64,000 bases of DNA from Alopecurus myosuroides (lineage: Eukaryota > Streptophyta > Magnoliopsida > Poales > Poaceae). The notes below the pieces were generated by a model. The model was not told the DNA's origin, did not search any database, and saw only the letters and a program-made list of their open reading frames with translations. The number at the start of each line of letters is the position of its first letter. The first letter of the stretch is position 1. Location of the stretch: positions 397,528,541 through 397,592,540 of the forward strand of contig CM054057.1 of the NCBI GenBank assembly GCA_028641055.1, in the 5' to 3' direction. The translations under genes and the position numbers were made by a program. Shown in pieces: positions 61,601-64,000 of the stretch.

Positions 61601-62488
61601 CATGTATTACTTTAGTTGAATAAGTAATATGTTTATTCTTAGTGAACTCTTGGAACTTCCTCGACAAGTATGGTTATAATAAAGTTAGATCACATCAAAC
61701 TCAACATAGTCCTTTCCAAGTAAACCCTTGGAAACTCCTTAACAATGTATTGAACCATTATGGAATGAATCTTTGAAAACTCAAACCTTGACTTTGTCCT
61801 AGCCAACTTGGTCCAACTCCTTTTTATGTTATTTGCTATGTTTGCTTTCTCCACCTATGTGTTTGATTACTAGGATGCTTGTTTATTTTGTTATTGTGTT
61901 TTCAATGAATAGATTGTACGGAGAGCAACGATCTTTTGTGAAGAGAGTGTGATATCTTCACCAACTTCAACAAGGCAAGTAACACATCATCAACTACCCA
62001 TTATTTTCTATATGCATTAGTTGTTTTTTGAGTAGTATGCATTGATAGGAAATTTTTACTAAGTTATATCATGCTATGCTATTATCCTAGTAGTGTGTAG
62101 CCATCTCTTTTATCCTTGTTATTTATAGCCTTAGAACTTGATAGATGCTATGCAATGAGACAGATGATTTTTTACTTGATGTTGTGGAAAAATTCTAAGT
62201 AACAACTTCAATGAACCACCTGGGTGGATTTGGTTGTTTGGCTGATGAGAGTTGAGTGTCTCCCCGAGGGGTGTTCACTTGAGGAATGCCACCCAGGAAC
62301 AAAGTGATTATAATGTTCCCCAAGTTTAGATTGCTTCGAGTGCAGCCTTTAGTCATATGGGCTCTGTCTTGATCAACTAAGTTGTGAGGGTTCAGCCCGG
62401 GCTTGACAAGCAGATGTAGCAAAATTATAGGTGGAACGGGTCTTGCCATTGGGTTGGATTCTTGCTTCTGAAAGATCTCGTCTCGATT
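58696..62488 (+). mobile_element. Long gypsy LTR, interrupted at right
   Basis: Starts TGTAACATCCCTGATTTTTGG directly after gag sequence. AT-rich first kilobase, GC-rich leader-like block 59600-60170 with pyrimidine tracts, then 2.3 kb without ORFs. It is broken at 62489 by another LTR start; CGATT (62484-62488) is the candidate duplication. The start matches LTRs of Tekay/Del-like gypsy elements. Orientation is inferred from the position of the GC-rich block. Its end and internal domain lie outside the window. Confidence 0.6.
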
Positions 62489-64000
62489 TGTAACACCTGG
62501 GGTGTTACCCTAATAGAGAGTGTCTGTTTTCTTTTTGCTTGCATCATATGCATCACATTAGCATTGCATTCTGTTTTTCAACTCAAAATTCAAACACAAT
62601 TAAAACTTTCCCACATGTTCAAATTTCCAATTTCAAAATTGCAAACTAAACCACTCATTTGTTTTTCAAAAGTTTGGAGTTGTTTTAATCAAAATGCTTG
62701 TTAATACAATTTTCCCTGTTATTAAAACCCTAATGGCAAATTCCAAAATTCCAATCAAATCAATCTTATTTATCATATTTCAATATGGGTTTAAATATTA
62801 AAATTTTGCAAACCAATTAAATTCAATAATGTTTGTATAATTGATTGAACTTATTAAATACAATTTGTTTATTTCCCAAAACTCCAACCCAAACACTATT
62901 TGAGAATCACCTAACAATTTAATATCACCTTAATAATTCAAGTTGTTGAAAGTAATTCTAAAACTACCTTGTTGTTGTTTTGCAAATTAATAAACTTTAT
63001 TTATCAAATAAATACCCCCCAAACTCTATTTGGAAAAATTCAACTAACAATTTTAAAATCAAATTAAAACTTTCAAACTTGTGAATTAATGATTACCCTT
63101 TGCTTTAATTTCTGTTTTGGAAATTAACACAAATAAGTCAAAAAAAAAGAACACCCTATTTCTTTTCTATCCCTCTATTTCCTCTTTCAACCTTTACCAA
63201 AAAAAAAAACAAAAAAAAGGGGGAAAAGAATCCACAAGGAGAGAGGAGTGCTAGCCCCCAGCCCATTTTCCCCTCAGCCTTACCCCCCAGCCCATTTTCC
63301 ACGGAAGATCACCTGTCGCTGTCATCTCCACTCACCACCGCTCGATCCTCCCCCACCCTTCCGATGAGCTGCCGTACCATAGCTCCCTCCCCGATAAAAA
63401 GCCCCCACCTCTGCCCTAGCATCGCTAACCCTAGCCCCTCTCCAGCTAGCGCAGCCGTCCCTTCTTCCTCTCCCCCCGAGCCCCCCTCTGTTCTGAAACT
63501 CTGCACCTCCACCTCCCGTCAGAGAACCACCGAGACCACCACCGCCTTCCTCTAGCTCCGGTCGCCACAACCCCCTCGAGGAGCAACCGTTCCCGGGAAT
63601 GGAACCGGGGCGTTCCCCTGCATCTCCCCGTCCCTTCGCCGTTTGCTGGGAGAGCCTGCGGTGGCCGCGCCGTCGCCGGCCACCGTCGCCTTTCTCTCCG
63701 TCGACAGAGCCTCGTCGACAAACAGAACCCGGTGAGCGCCCCAATCTTCTCCTCCTTCCCCTGTTCGCCTCCACACCTCACCCCATCGCACTGCACTCAC
63801 GGTGACCACGCACATCGCCAGCACCCGCCCGTCGTGCCCCGCCGGTGATCTGCCGTTGATCGGTCGTTTTATTTCCGTCAGGTTCAGAGATGATCGCCCT
63901 GTCGAGTTTCAGTTAAACGTCGCGAGTTCGCCTTATATTCAGTCAACCATCCTTTCCACCACAACCAGCTTCAGTACCGTAGTGGTACTGCATCCCGTCC
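62489..64000 (+). mobile_element. Gypsy LTR start, running off the window
   Basis: TGTAACACCTGGGGTGTTACC opens a typical AT-rich LTR front (to about 63150), followed by a poly-A/G stretch and a GC-rich block (63240-64000) whose long overlapping ORFs on both strands are not supported as genes. The LTR is cut by the window end. Confidence 0.6.
62490..62508. repeat. Perfect dyad at the LTR start
   Basis: GTAACACC-TGG-GGTGTTAC: eight-base arms around a three-base loop, one base inside the LTR end. Confidence 0.85.

Noticed and set aside
63322..63824. Overlapping Gly/Arg-rich ORFs near the right edge
   Set aside because: GC-rich LTR block with open frames on both strands; no recognisable protein.
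1..64000. tRNA, rRNA, CRISPR array or bacterial-type operon
   Set aside because: None seen on reading; the tRNA-Met-like words are retrotransposon primer sites, and the direct repeats are LTRs.

Overview
The window is almost entirely transposable-element DNA from a large plant genome. Long nested LTR retrotransposons (Tat, Athila, Tekay/Del-like and Copia/SIRE-like types), LTRs of 0.5 to 6.2 kb, and noncoding blocks and LTR ends typical of wheat/barley repeats point to a grass, most probably Triticeae. No intact host gene was found. The only host-like gene is a broken B3-domain gene split by a retrotransposon.

Left part (1-27781). A long gypsy LTR (1-5470, minus strand) abuts the end of a Copia LTR, a tRNA-Met-type primer binding site and a decayed gag (5471-6049). 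That gag is interrupted twice. The first insert is a Tat-lineage gypsy element (6050-16666, minus strand, 476-bp LTRs about 98.5 % identical, TSD CAAAG). The second is an older gypsy element with 3.6-kb LTRs (16827-27776, plus strand, TSD TAGCA). The Tat element carries a broken minus-strand pol without gag. It also carries, on the opposite strand, an intron-containing gene with a TATA box, eight exons and a frame that stays open across six splice junctions except for one stop codon. This antisense gene is the most interesting object in the window.

Middle (27782-39993). An unassigned GC-rich stretch precedes a B3-domain pseudogene (29207-29750 and 39334-39442). A non-autonomous long-LTR element (29751-39328, TSD AGCGA) splits it within a codon. 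The element's two LTRs are grossly unequal: the left one lacks about 4.8 kb and ends in a repeated LTR-end/primer-site junction.

Right part (39994-64000). Five insertions are each broken into by the next: an Athila element with gag/protease and an ATHILA-ORF1-like gene but no reverse transcriptase; a Tekay/Del-like gypsy element whose integrase lacks the catalytic glutamate; a second pol-less Athila element; a long gypsy LTR; and another LTR running off the end. The missing halves should lie in reverse order to the right of the window.

All positions, splice sites and LTR comparisons were read by eye. Family names come from recognised motifs, not from a database search.
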